Below, piece after piece: positions 8,693 through 16,887 of a DNA stretch of 64,000 bases. The translations under genes and the position numbers were made by a program. The notes below the pieces were generated by a model. That model worked only from the letters and a program-made list of their open reading frames with translations. It was not told where the DNA came from and did no database searches. Numbering within the stretch: position 1 is the stretch's first letter; every line of letters starts with the position of its first letter. Origin of the DNA: Novacetimonas cocois (GTDB taxonomy: Bacteria; Pseudomonadota; Alphaproteobacteria; Acetobacterales; Acetobacteraceae); the NCBI RefSeq assembly GCF_003311635.1, contig NZ_QEXL01000010.1:90310-154309 (forward strand), read 5' to 3'.

Positions 8693-9602
8693 TGTCGCCC
8701 CGATGACGGCGCGTAACGCCATGACCGCCACGGCGGCGTGGGCGCGGGCCCGCATCGCCCCGCGCGGGCGTGATGGCCTGCCGGGCCTGCGGGTCGGGCT
8801 GTCGCTGACGCTGGCGTGGCTGGGGGCGCTGGTGGTCCTGCCGCTGGCGGCACTGCTGGCGCGGCCGTGGGCGGATGGGATGGGCAGTGGCCTCGCCGTG
8901 TTCTGGCACATGCTGCATGACGGGCGGATGCTCGCCGCGCTGCGGGTCAGCTTCGTCTCCGCCCTTGTGGCGGCGGCGGCGGACCTGCTGCCCGGCGTGG
9001 TGATCGCATGGGCGCTGACGCGTGGGGACATTCCGGGGCGGCGGGTCATCGATGCGCTGATCGAACTGCCCTTTGCGCTGCCGACGGCGGTGGTGGGCAT
9101 CACGATGGCGACGCTGTATGGCCCGCATGGCTGGATCGGCGGGCCGCTGGCGCGGCTGGGGCTGAAGGTCGCGTTCACCCCGGCGGGGATTGTCGTGGCG
9201 CTGATGTTCGTGGGCCTGCCGTTCGTGGTGCGCACCGTGGCCCCCGTGCTGCGCGCCCTGCCGCGCGAGGCGGAGGAGGCGGCCCGCACCCTTGGCGCGA
9301 CGCGGGTGCAGGTGATCGCGCGTATCATCGTCCCCGCGCTGTATCCCGCGCTGCTGACGGCGTTCGCCATGGCGTTCGCGCGCGGGGTGGGCGAATACGG
9401 GTCGGTCATCTTCATCGCGGGGAACCAGCCGTACCATACCGAAATCGCGCCGCTGCTGATTGTCATCCGCCTGCAGGAATATGACACGCGGGGCGCCAGC
9501 CTGATCGGGGTGGTGCTGGTGGCGGTGGCCCTGGCCTCGCTCGGGGGGATCGCATGGCTGCGCCGGCGCGTCGCGCGGGGCGGGCCGGGGGGTGGCGTAT
9601 GA
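8682..9602 (+). CDS. cysT: Sulfate/thiosulfate ABC transporter permease CysT
   Basis: 306 residues from the ATG at 8682, which overlaps cysP by 11 bases; an in-frame ATG at 8703 gives 299 residues and is equally possible. About six membrane segments are present. The cytoplasmic coupling loop reads EAEEAARTLGATRVQVIARIIVPALYPALLTA, and the preceding helices include ELPFALPTAVVGITMATLYGPHGWIGG, a CysT/CysU signature. It forms the heterodimeric channel with CysW in the inner membrane. Confidence 0.92.
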   Translation: MPDDVAPMTARNAMTATAAWARARIAPRGRDGLPGLRVGLSLTLAWLGALVVLPLAALLARPWADGMGSGLAVFWHMLHDGRMLAALRVSFVSALVAAAADLLPGVVIAWALTRGDIPGRRVIDALIELPFALPTAVVGITMATLYGPHGWIGGPLARLGLKVAFTPAGIVVALMFVGLPFVVRTVAPVLRALPREAEEAARTLGATRVQVIARIIVPALYPALLTAFAMAFARGVGEYGSVIFIAGNQPYHTEIAPLLIVIRLQEYDTRGASLIGVVLVAVALASLGGIAWLRRRVARGGPGGGV

Positions 9603-10456
9603 TAAGGACGGGCGACATGACGACGCGGGCCGGGCGCTGGGCCTTTGCCGCGCTGGTGTGGCTGCTGGTGGGGGTCATGGTGGTGCTGCCGCCCGCGCTG
9701 GTGTTCGCCACCGCGCTGCGCCACGGCCTGGTTGCCGCGCTCGATACCCTGCGCGATCCCGATGCGCTGTCGGCCATCCGCCTGACGCTGGTGATGACGG
9801 GGCTGGCGGTGGCGATCAACACGTTCTTTGGCGTGATGGCGGCATGGACGCTGGCGCGGTTTTCCTTTCCGGGGCGCGGGCTGCTGATCGTGCTGGTGGA
9901 ACTGCCGCTCAGCGTATCGCCCGTGGTGGGGGGGCTGGTGTGGCTGCTGGTGTTCGGGACGCAGGGATGGTGGGGGGCGGTGCTGGAACGCTTGGGCTTT
10001 CCCGTCATGTTCGCCCCGCCGGGCATCCTGCTGGCGACGCTGTTTGTCACCTTCCCCTATGTCACGCGCACGATGATGCCGATGCTGCGCCACATGGGCC
10101 GCGCGCAGGAGGAGGCCGCCGTGATGCTGGGGGCCGGGATGTGGCGGGTCCTGTGGCACGTGACCCTGCCGGGGGCGCGTTCGGCGCTGCTGTCGGGGGT
10201 GCTGATGACCACGGCGCGGGCGATGGGCGAATTCGGCGCGGTGTCGGTCGTGTCGGGCCATATTCCCGGCCTGACGGAAACGATGCCCCTGCATATCGAG
10301 ACATTGTATAACGGGTACCAGACGGTCGCCGCCTTTGCGATGGCGGCGCTGCTTGCGCTTATGGCGATGGGTGTCGTCGCGGCGCGCGGCGTGGTCGGGC
10401 GCATGGGCAGGAGCGGCGGGGACGTCGCGGCCCGCGGGATTGGGGACATGGCATGA
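9599..10456 (+). CDS. cysW: Sulfate/thiosulfate ABC transporter permease CysW
   Basis: 285 residues. The start ATGA at 9599 overlaps the cysT stop by four bases, implying translational coupling. About six membrane helices; the coupling loop is RAQEEAAVMLGAGMWRVLWHVTLPGARSALLSG, and MGEFGAVSVVSGHIPGLTETMPLHIE near the C-terminus is typical of CysW. It pairs with CysT. The 3' end overlaps cysA by four bases in the same ATGA arrangement. Confidence 0.92.
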   Translation: MIRTGDMTTRAGRWAFAALVWLLVGVMVVLPPALVFATALRHGLVAALDTLRDPDALSAIRLTLVMTGLAVAINTFFGVMAAWTLARFSFPGRGLLIVLVELPLSVSPVVGGLVWLLVFGTQGWWGAVLERLGFPVMFAPPGILLATLFVTFPYVTRTMMPMLRHMGRAQEEAAVMLGAGMWRVLWHVTLPGARSALLSGVLMTTARAMGEFGAVSVVSGHIPGLTETMPLHIETLYNGYQTVAAFAMAALLALMAMGVVAARGVVGRMGRSGGDVAARGIGDMA

Positions 10457-11547
10457 GCTTACGCCTTGAACATCTGACGCGCCGCGTCGCGCGGCATGGC
10501 CGCCCGATTGTCGATGACGTCTCGCTGGAGGTCGCGGACGGCAGCTTTACCGCGCTGCTGGGGCCGTCGGGCGCGGGCAAGACGTCGCTGCTGCGGATCA
10601 TCGCCGGGCTGGACGCGCATTGCGACGGGCGCGTGTTCATCAATGCGCAGCGCGTGGACATGATGGAGGCACGGTCGCGCAACATCGGTTTCGTGTTCCA
10701 GAATTACGCCCTGTTCGATCATATGACGGTCGCGCGCAACATCGGATTCGGCCTGTCGATCCGTCCCCGCGCCCTGCGGCCCGATCGCGCGGGCATCGCC
10801 GCGCGGGTGGAGGAACTGCTGGAACTGATGCACCTGCCGGGCATGGGGGGACGGTATCCGCACGAACTGTCGGGCGGACAGCGGCAGCGCGTGGCGCTGG
10901 CCCGCGCGCTGGCGACGGGGCCGCGCGTGCTGCTGCTGGATGAACCGTTCGGCGCGCTGGACCCGCTGGTGCGGCGGCGGATCCGCGGCTGGCTGCGTGA
11001 TCTGCATGACCGTCTGGGCCTGACCACCATCCTTGTCACCCACGACCGGCACGAGGCGTGCGAGCTGGCGGATGCCATCGCCCTGATGCGCGACGGGCGG
11101 ATCGTGCAGGCCGGCAGCCCGCAACAGCTGCTCGACACGCCCGCGACCCCCTTTGCCATGGAGTTCATGGGCGAGGTCACGCGCCTTGCCGGGCGGGTTG
11201 TGGGGGGACGCTTCATCGCGGACCTGCCCGATGTGCGGCCCGTCATGGCGGGCGGGCCGGATGGCGTGGCGGAACTGCTGGTGCGGGCGGGGGACGTGCG
11301 CCTGCTGCCGGGGCAGGGGGCTGCGACGGCGTGGCTGCGTCAGGCGCATGGACCGATCGGTACGTTCGATGTCATGAGCGGACCGGACACCATCCGCCTC
11401 GATGCGGTGATCCCGCCGGGCGACGGGCGCATTGTCGTCAACTGCGCGCTGGACGTGTCCGCCGGGCGGGTGGCGCGGGACGGGCAATGGCTGGGGGCGA
11501 CGGATGTTCCCGCGCCATCGGGCAGTGCCTGCGTCGCGCGGGCCTGA
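10453..11547 (+). CDS. cysA: Sulfate/thiosulfate ABC transporter ATP-binding protein
   Basis: 364 residues, the usual CysA length. Walker A is GPSGAGKTS near residue 38, the ABC signature is LSGGQRQRVALARAL, Walker B is VLLLDEPFGALD, and the switch histidine is in TILVTHDRHEA. The last 120 residues form a TOBE-type regulatory domain. It powers sulfate import through CysT-CysW. Last gene of the operon; the palindromic repeat element begins 23 bases after its stop. Confidence 0.93.
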   Translation: MSLRLEHLTRRVARHGRPIVDDVSLEVADGSFTALLGPSGAGKTSLLRIIAGLDAHCDGRVFINAQRVDMMEARSRNIGFVFQNYALFDHMTVARNIGFGLSIRPRALRPDRAGIAARVEELLELMHLPGMGGRYPHELSGGQRQRVALARALATGPRVLLLDEPFGALDPLVRRRIRGWLRDLHDRLGLTTILVTHDRHEACELADAIALMRDGRIVQAGSPQQLLDTPATPFAMEFMGEVTRLAGRVVGGRFIADLPDVRPVMAGGPDGVAELLVRAGDVRLLPGQGAATAWLRQAHGPIGTFDVMSGPDTIRLDAVIPPGDGRIVVNCALDVSAGRVARDGQWLGATDVPAPSGSACVARA

Positions 11548-11869
11548 GCCTGGTGGAAAAGGGGGGGATGGTTTCCGGGTGTTGCCGTTTTTTGGAAATG
11601 TGATGTTCTTCTGAAGCTTTTTGAAAAAAGCTTCACCAAAAACTTCTTTTGTGATGATGCGGGGTTTTTGGGGGTGGTGTCCGGAACGTCCCGACGATGG
11701 AGGGCATAAAAAACGCATGCCACGGGGGGGGACCATGACATGCGTGAAGTAATTTCTGCGCCCCGGTTGGCCGGACCCGGCCCTGCTGTCCCGCACCGTG
11801 GGGGATGGCGGGGACACGGGCAACAGGGGGGACGGAATTGACGATCCGTCTCCTCCGGTCGCAGGGGGG
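11548..11869. other. Intergenic gap with repeat copy 3
   Basis: 322 bases between convergent cysA and the CsbD gene. It holds repeat copy 3 and otherwise G-rich DNA with no gene I can support. Confidence 0.6.
11571..11646 (-). repeat. Dispersed palindromic element, copy 3
   Basis: The HindIII-centred hairpin GAAGCTTTTTG/AAAAAAGCTTC is intact; the GCC/GGC hairpin has decayed (GCCGTTTTTTGGAAATGTG). Confidence 0.75.
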
Positions 11870-12049
11870 CTAGATCTTGTTGATCGTGCCCTTGACGCCG
11901 CCGACGGCTTTTTCGGCGCTGCCCTTCAGCTTCTGGGCGGTGCCCTTGGCCTCCAGTTCCTCGTTGCCGGTTGCCTTGCCGACGCTTTCCTTGATGGAGC
12001 CAACGGTCCTGTCGGCCGTGCCCTTCATCTTGTCGGTGAATTCACCCAT
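11870..12049 (-). CDS. CsbD family stress-response protein
   Basis: 59 residues starting MGEFTDKMKGTADRTVGS at 12049; a longer in-frame start at 12070 is less typical. The charged, glycine- and lysine-rich helical sequence with ESVGKATGNEELEAKGTAQK is the CsbD signature. CsbD proteins are small, abundant cytoplasmic proteins induced in general stress; their molecular function is not established. Monocistronic, with a long AT-rich upstream region. Confidence 0.9.
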   Translation of the reverse strand: MGEFTDKMKGTADRTVGSIKESVGKATGNEELEAKGTAQKLKGSAEKAVGGVKGTINKI

Positions 12050-12312
12050 GATTGCGATTCCTGATTCCATTATGTTCGGACCGGGCCTGCCCGTGCCAGC
12101 GCGTTCGCGCCGATACGTCGGTCAGTATGTCCGATGACCGGACCGGATCGGTCGGCCATATGGTTCAAACGTCGTGCCCGATGCGGGGTTGCATGTGGAC
12201 CGACAAAAAATAATCCGAATTTACTGTCCGTTTCCATGTATTTCATGAATCTTTATTCATGATTTATTTACACATATCTGCGATACTGAACCCGACAGTA
12301 TCCCGGAATCAT

Positions 12313-12379
12313 AAAAGGTTCTGGTGAAGATTTTTGCAAAAGCTTCGAAAGACATGACATCTTTCAAAAAAGAAACATC
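12313..12379 (+). repeat. Dispersed palindromic element, copy 4 (degenerate)
   Basis: Preceded by GGAATCAT as in copies 7 and 10. The first hairpin has lost symmetry (GAAGATTTTTGCAAAAGCTTC) and the second is largely decayed, so this looks like an old copy. Confidence 0.65.
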
Positions 12380-12397
12380 TGTTTCGATCGGCAGCCT

Positions 12398-12419
12398 GTT
12401 TCAGGACAAAACCTGAAAC
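12398..12419. terminator. Hairpin GTTTCAGG/CCTGAAAC
   Basis: Perfect 8-bp stem with a 6-base loop between a repeat copy and the end of the minus-strand gene at 12637. There is no T-run, so it is a possible but not typical terminator. Confidence 0.35.
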
Positions 12420-12636
12420 ATGACAATGTCTGTTCATGCAGCACCATGCCGCTGTGCGGATAGGGCGGGCGGAACATCCATCCCGCCCGCCCGGTGGCCG
12501 TCATGAAGGAAAACGGCGGAGGTTCCCGGTTTCCATATTTTTGAAAAACACGGCGTCCATATCGGTTTTCCGGAAAATTCCCACAGCGGGAACATCGTCG
12601 CGACGGGCGGGATGCTTCGCCCGTCGCAATGCCTCC

Positions 12637-12852
12637 TTACCAGTAGGGATAGACCGGCGGCGGCGGTGGAGGCGGTGGCGGGCCATAGCCCCAGATGGGC
12701 GGCGGCGGCCTGCGCCAGACTGGCGGCGGGGGCCGGTGCCATCGCCGTTCATGGCGGGGGCCGTAGTAATAACCGGGGGGTCGCGCCATCGCAAGGACGG
12801 GCGACATCCCGACCAGCAGCAGCGCCAGCGCGCCGAGTATTTTCCTGTTCAT
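12637..12852 (-). CDS. Small secreted proline-rich protein
   Basis: 71 residues from the ATG at 12852. Signal peptide MNRKILGALALLLVGMSPVLAMA, then a Pro/Arg/Tyr-rich tail with PPPP runs and RPPGYYYGPRHERRWHRPP, ending VYPYW. Low-complexity secreted proteins of this type are common in Acetobacteraceae but have no assigned role. An extracytoplasmic, possibly surface-binding function is inferred only from composition. Confidence 0.7.
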   Translation of the reverse strand: MNRKILGALALLLVGMSPVLAMARPPGYYYGPRHERRWHRPPPPVWRRPPPPIWGYGPPPPPPPPPVYPYW

Positions 12853-12943
12853 CGTCAATCTCCACAACGGGTCGGTCATGTGCCATCCGACAGAACGATT
12901 GCGGCAACAGTGGGGAGGGAACGGGGCACGGTCCTGATGGCGG

Positions 12944-13027
12944 TCAGCCGAGCATCAGGCGCAGCGCCACCAGGAATGCCATTGCGACGGCAAGGGAAAC
13001 CATCCCCTCGATAAGCTGTTCCTTCAT
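12944..13027 (-). CDS. 27-residue hydrophobic peptide
   Basis: ATG at 13027 preceded by GGAAGGAAACAGGG, a good ribosome-binding site. The product MKEQLIEGMVSLAVAMAFL continues VALRLMLG: a charged start and one membrane-spanning helix with a short end. It sits between two small secreted-protein genes on the same strand. The size, start signal and single helix fit a small membrane peptide, either regulatory or toxin-like; this is a prediction from sequence alone. Confidence 0.5.
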   Translation of the reverse strand: MKEQLIEGMVSLAVAMAFLVALRLMLG

Positions 13028-13157
13028 CCCTGTTTCCTTCCCGATCTGCCGAAGGTTTTTTCAGCAGATCATTAAGGTCGCGCGAAACAGGTGACAAGGC
13101 GGGGTATTGCCGGTGGGTCGTCATGTGCCGGTGGGGCGCGGTGCGGCGGGCCGTGCC

Positions 13158-13331
13158 CTACCACCCCCGGCCGGGCGAGGGACCGCCGGGACGGCCGCCA
13201 TACTGGCCACCGCCATGATACCCGTCGCGATAATATCCGTCGCGGTGGTGGTGATGCCAGTCGCGGCCGCCGTAACAGCCCGCCAGCGACATGAAGCACG
13301 CGAAAATCGCAATCGGGCGCAGCCATGTCAT
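13158..13331 (-). CDS. Small Gly/His/Tyr-rich lipoprotein
   Basis: 57 residues from the ATG at 13331. Lipoprotein signal with lipobox MSLAGC at about residues 13-18, then YGGRDWHHHHRDGYYRDGYHGGGQYGG and a Gly/Pro/Arg tail. The histidine cluster could bind metal, but this is inference. The composition recalls the glycine-rich lipoprotein at 40175. Confidence 0.7.
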   Translation of the reverse strand: MTWLRPIAIFACFMSLAGCYGGRDWHHHHRDGYYRDGYHGGGQYGGRPGGPSPGRGW

Positions 13332-13800
13332 GAAAATGCTTCCCCGGCGGACATGCGCGCGCATGACAGCGTGATGGCGTTGCGCGATGGTGGGGAATGG
13401 GCCGGATGTTGTCATGATGATATGTCCCGTGGCCCGTCATGGGCCCCAAACGCAGGCGCATGTGGATACGCGCCCGGATTCATGAAAGGGAACGGATGGC
13501 CGGATGCAGGGTTGCCTGTCCTGCGCATGATCCTCCATTCCCCCTTTTCGTGGCATGGGTCCGCCCCGTTCCCCCCTTGCACAGGGCGGAGACGAACGGG
13601 GCAGGAACATGAGGTGCCGGGGAAATGTGGCGGATTTCGGCCATGTTGATGGCGCGATGAAAAAACCGCCGGAACGGACGGTACGCCAGGCCGGATGGGG
13701 ATGGATGGCCGCGATGATGCCAAAAGGCTGTCGCGACCGTCCATGATGTCGCCCCGCCATCGAATGCGATATCCGGCGCGCGGGTGGGGGAGGGGGAAGG
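13332..13800. other. Intergenic region, nothing supported
   Basis: 469 bases. Open frames here are long only because of high GC and lack signal peptides, start signals or recognisable motifs. No repeat element or clear hairpin seen. Confidence 0.4.
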
Positions 13801-14004
13801 TCAGTCGTTGCCTGTGGCGCGGTCGAGGCTGCGCCCCGCCTTTTCCGCCGGTCCCTTGGGCGGGTCAAGGGTGTCCTGAACCTTGTTTCCGAAGTGGTCC
13901 ACCTTTTCCCCCGCTGTTTCATGATGCCGCTTGCATCCGGCAAGGCCGGTACACGCCAGCGTAAGCGACAGCGTCAGGATGGTCATGGCGCGTGTGGTTT
14001 TCAT
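13801..14004 (-). CDS. Small lipoprotein
   Basis: 67 residues from the ATG at 14004. Signal MKTTRAMTILTLSLTLACTG with lipobox GLAGC, then a charged mature part KRHHETAGEKVDHFGNKVQDTLDPPKGPAEKAGRSLDRATGND. The repeated small hydrophilic helices resemble entericidin-like or CsbD-like stress lipoproteins, but not closely enough to assign. Envelope location is well supported; role unknown. Confidence 0.7.
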   Translation of the reverse strand: MKTTRAMTILTLSLTLACTGLAGCKRHHETAGEKVDHFGNKVQDTLDPPKGPAEKAGRSLDRATGND

Positions 14005-14097
14005 GGTTGGGTTGGCTCCAGATAAAGGAGTACGCAAAACGCCTGCCCTGACATCCGGTTGCCTGCGGGGCGGGGTTTTCGCGTGCCCCCCGTCACG

Positions 14098-14391
14098 TCA
14101 GACGTGATCGCCGGAGGGCGCCTTCTGCGCCGGGGCGGGGGGCATCGTGCTGTCGGGGGTGGCGGGATGGAACATGGCGCGGCAGCGCGGTGACAGGCGA
14201 TCGCTCTTGCGCTGCAGGCATGCGGCGATCCGCCCTTCGTCGGGGATGGACGTCGCGCACAGGCGCAGCGCGTCGCCCTGGCACGCGCTGGCCTGTCGCT
14301 GGCGGGTGGCGTTGTCCCTGCCCATTGCCGGAAACGTGCCGAGCACGCCGCCAAGCAGCATCGCGGTCATCAGAAATGGAAATCGTCGCAT
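14098..14391 (-). CDS. Secreted cysteine-containing protein
   Basis: 97 residues from the ATG at 14391. Signal peptide MRRFPFLMTAMLLGGVLGTF ending near AMG. The mature part has four cysteines in ACQGDALRLCATSIPDEGRIAACLQ and SPRCRAMF. The pattern C-x5-LC-x8-Gly-Arg-x3-C-L-x7-LSxxCR is that of the cysteine-rich repeat found in many alphaproteobacterial periplasmic proteins, giving two disulfides. C-terminal tail is Pro-rich. Function unknown. Confidence 0.72.
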   Translation of the reverse strand: MRRFPFLMTAMLLGGVLGTFPAMGRDNATRQRQASACQGDALRLCATSIPDEGRIAACLQRKSDRLSPRCRAMFHPATPDSTMPPAPAQKAPSGDHV

Positions 14392-14584
14392 GCCCGTCCC
14401 GATCAGGTCACAATCACTGGGTTCGGGTGCCCAACGCATAACGCAACAGCGGGTTCGACGGGCATGCGGACAGGATGGCACAGAAGGAAACGTTCCCGTT
14501 ATGGACGGAAGGTTTCGAAAAACCGGTTTCCCTGTTCCGGGGGCGGGTGAAAACGGAAAAGCAGTTTCTGGTGATGCTTTGCGA

Positions 14585-14627
14585 AGACGCCGCTTTTTTG
14601 AAAAAAGGCGGCACCCGAAAACCTTTA
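14585..14627 (+). repeat. Dispersed palindromic element, right half only
   Basis: Contains the GCC-type hairpin (CGCTTTTTTGAAAAAAGGCG) and the outer arm CACCCGAAAACCTTTA; the HindIII-centred half is missing. Confidence 0.6.
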
Positions 14628-14711
14628 CCGGCTTTTCGTCACGACATGACTGCCGGGCTGTATCCTTGGAAATCGTCTGGGGATACAGATCCGGCAATAT
14701 CCTGAAAATTG

Positions 14712-14780
14712 TAAAGGTTTCTGGTGAAGCTTTTTGCAAAAAGCTTCGTAAAACATTGCCTTTCGTGAAAAAGCGACACG
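14712..14780 (+). repeat. Dispersed palindromic element, copy 5
   Basis: Perfect HindIII-centred palindrome, arms GAAGCTTTTTG/CAAAAAGCTTC; the second hairpin is partly decayed (GCCTTTCGTGAAAAAGC). It ends 49 bases from the stop of the minus-strand dehydrogenase. Confidence 0.8.
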
Positions 14781-14828
14781 TGGAAGCTCGTATCGCTTTT
14801 CATCAGCGGGCTGTTTTCAGACAGCCTC

Positions 14829-15632
14829 TTACAGGATGCCGCCCGCGATCGGCAGATTCACGCCGGTCATGTAGCTTGAATCCTCGCCCAGCAGGAATTC
14901 CACCACGCCGGGGATTTCGTCGATATTGCCATAACGGCGCATCGGCACGCTGCCGATCATCTGTTTCGCGACCTCTTTGGGGTCGGTGGAGAAATACTGG
15001 CTGCCGACCTTCGCCTGCAGTTCCACCTGCCGGTCCCACATCATGCCCGGCCCCATGAAGGCGGGGCTGATGGCGTTGACGCGGATGTTGTAGGGCGCAA
15101 GGTCCTTGGACGCCACTTCCGTCAGGCCGACGATCGCGAATTTCGACGCGGCATAGGCCGCCATGTTCGGCGGCCCCTGCACGCCGGCCATGCTGGCGGT
15201 GTTGACGATGCGCCCGAAGCGACGGTCGATCATGTGCCGCGCCACGGTGCGCAGGACATGGAACGCGCCGCGCACGTTGATGTCCATGACGCGGGCGAAA
15301 TCGTCCTCGGGGTAATCCTGTACCGGTGCGAACGCGCCCTGGTACCCGGCATTGTTGAACAGGAAGTCAATGGCGCCGAAATCGGCCACGACGGCGGCGA
15401 TGGTGTCGCGCACCGCCCCGATGTCGGTCACGTCGCAGATGTACGGACGCGCCGCCACGCCATGCGCCGCGACATCCGCCACGGCGGATTTCAGCGCGTC
15501 GGCATTCATGTCCAGCAGCGCCACCGCCGCGCCCGACTGCGCCAGCCGTTTTGCGCATGCCAGCCCGATATTGCCTGCCGCCCCGGTGACGACCGCCACC
15601 TTGCCAGAAAATCTGTGGGTTTGTCCTGTCAT
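14829..15632 (-). CDS. xdh: NAD-dependent xylitol dehydrogenase (SDR family)
   Basis: 267 residues, the length of classical SDRs. Cofactor motif TGAAGNIG near residues 16-23, an acidic residue after beta-2 (LLDMNAD) favouring NAD, structural NNAG, active-site Ser in NTASMAG and YxxxK in YAASK. The segments FLFNNAGYQGAFAPVQDYP and QVELQAKVGSQYFSTDP match what I recall of the Gluconobacter oxydans xylitol dehydrogenase almost exactly, so the reaction is probably xylitol to D-xylulose. Cytoplasmic. Alone on its strand; divergent from a small lipoprotein gene. Assignment beyond SDR relies on memory of that enzyme. Confidence 0.82.
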   Translation of the reverse strand: MTGQTHRFSGKVAVVTGAAGNIGLACAKRLAQSGAAVALLDMNADALKSAVADVAAHGVAARPYICDVTDIGAVRDTIAAVVADFGAIDFLFNNAGYQGAFAPVQDYPEDDFARVMDINVRGAFHVLRTVARHMIDRRFGRIVNTASMAGVQGPPNMAAYAASKFAIVGLTEVASKDLAPYNIRVNAISPAFMGPGMMWDRQVELQAKVGSQYFSTDPKEVAKQMIGSVPMRRYGNIDEIPGVVEFLLGEDSSYMTGVNLPIAGGIL

Positions 15633-15754
15633 GAAGATGTCCTTTGTGAAACCGGCCGGATTTTATACGCAACTCCCCCCGGCGCGATCTGTTGGCACCT
15701 TATGGATGGGGTGAGCAATTACCCATGTCAACACGGTTGAAGGAGAGGCGTTTT

Positions 15755-15898
15755 ATGGGACGCATCACGAAAATCACGGCGGCTTTCGCCCTGCTGGGCG
15801 CCCTGGCGGCGTGTGACAAGCCCAAGCCGCATGGCGGCGGGTCCGATGACGGGGGCGGCCCCGGCGTCAGCACCCATGGCGGCACGGCGCCGCAATAG
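15755..15898 (+). CDS. Small lipoprotein
   Basis: 47 residues. The ATG at 15755 follows AAGGAGAGGCG by four bases. Signal MGRITKITAAFALLGALAAC with lipobox ALAAC, then a short hydrophilic Gly/Asp-rich tail (CDKPKPHGGGSDDGG). It resembles the lipoproteins at 16055 and 51505 in layout: signal, lipobox and a disordered glycine-rich tail. Function unknown. Confidence 0.7.
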   Translation: MGRITKITAAFALLGALAACDKPKPHGGGSDDGGGPGVSTHGGTAPQ

Positions 15899-16054
15899 GG
15901 GATAATTTTCCCCCCCCTTTTCCATCCTGCTTTCATCCCGTCCCCATCTGCTTTCGACGCGTCCGGTATCGCGACAGGCGGTATCCGGCGATGGATGGCG
16001 CGTACGCGCTGCGCGGCGGGATTTCCCGGTCAGTAAAAAATTATGGAGTGCCCG

Positions 16055-16264
16055 ATGCGCCATGTCCCCATGCGCCACGCCCCGATGCACCACGCGATGA
16101 CGCGTATTGTATGTATCCTCATGCTGGTGGGGGTGGCCGCCTGTTCCGCACGGCATGCCGCCCCGCCGGGTGGCAGCAGCGCCCCCAACGGCATGGGCGG
16201 CGTCAGCGGATCGCCACAGCAGGCGGGCGGCGGCCCCGGTAGCGCGGGTGGCCCCGGAATGTGA
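16055..16264 (+). CDS. Small lipoprotein with glycine-rich tail
   Basis: 69 residues from the ATG at 16055, chosen because GGAG lies six bases upstream; the ATG at 16097 gives a more usual 55-residue form starting MTRIVCILMLVGVAAC. Lipobox VAAC is followed by SARHAAPPGGSSAPNG and SPQQAGGGPGSAGGPGM. The end closely resembles that of the lipoprotein at 51505 (GGSGGPGMGS), suggesting paralogues. Confidence 0.6.
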   Translation: MRHVPMRHAPMHHAMTRIVCILMLVGVAACSARHAAPPGGSSAPNGMGGVSGSPQQAGGGPGSAGGPGM

Positions 16265-16524
16265 TGCGGCCGGATGTGCCCCGTGTGATGGGGCCCTGCA
16301 TCATGGAAACATGCGTGCGGCGGGGATGACCGGATGACGGCGTCCGCAATATCGCGCCCACGGCGTGGCGGTCCCTGTCAATGCGGCTTATGTCACTGTC
16401 GCCATGACATTCTTATGATCGGCGGCGACGCGAATTCATGAAAAATCCACATTGTAGGATGGGCGATTGCGATATGCTGCCTTTCATACAGTGCTGGTTA
16501 CCGCTGCATGACGGAGGTTACGCC

Positions 16525-16710
16525 ATGAAACGCTCGATCCGACAGATTCCGCGCGAAATCCGCGACGAATGGAAACAGACGCTGGTGCATGCCTGGAATC
16601 GCACCGGCCGGCCCGCCCTGCGGGAATGGCCGAATCGTACCGTGGTCAAGGACGTGATGGAACAGGCGCTGTGCGCCGAACGGCCCTGCGCCGCGCCCTC
16701 TGGCGCCTGA
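16525..16710 (+). CDS. Small basic hypothetical protein
   Basis: 61 residues. The ATG at 16525 follows ACGGAGGTTACGCC, a strong ribosome-binding site. MKRSIRQIPREIRDEWKQTLVHAWNR is basic and helical, with three Trp residues overall and no signal peptide or membrane segment. It could be a small nucleic-acid-binding or regulatory protein; I recognise no family. A repeat element starts 62 bases after the stop. Confidence 0.6.
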   Translation: MKRSIRQIPREIRDEWKQTLVHAWNRTGRPALREWPNRTVVKDVMEQALCAERPCAAPSGA

Positions 16711-16772
16711 CGGCGGCGCGGCGATTCAGGGATTGTCTGGAAAAGGTGGTCCCGGTCATTCCTTGAAATGAT

Positions 16773-16852
16773 GAAGGTTTTGGGTGTCGCCTTTTTTCTG
16801 GAAAGGCGGCGTTCTTTGAAGCTTTTTGCAAAAAGCTTCACCAAAAACTTTT
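16773..16852 (-). repeat. Dispersed palindromic element, copy 6
   Basis: Full copy with a perfect HindIII-centred palindrome and a second hairpin GCCTTTTTTCTGGAAAGGC with one bulge. It sits between two convergent genes. Confidence 0.85.
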
Positions 16853-16887
16853 ATTTCTGTTGTCGGCAGTCTCTCTCTGTGGGTGTT

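Larger units (their letters stand above)
12050..12636. other. Long intergenic region upstream of csbD
   Basis: 587 bases. An AT-rich tract at 12210-12320 probably contains the csbD promoter. Repeat copy 4 is at 12313-12379 and a hairpin at 12398-12419. The rest (12440-12636) shows no gene I can support. Confidence 0.5.
14392..14828. other. Intergenic region with two repeat fragments
   Basis: 437 bases upstream of the cysteine-containing protein gene and downstream of the dehydrogenase gene. It carries a half copy (14585) and a full copy (14712) of the dispersed element. No gene supported. Confidence 0.5.
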
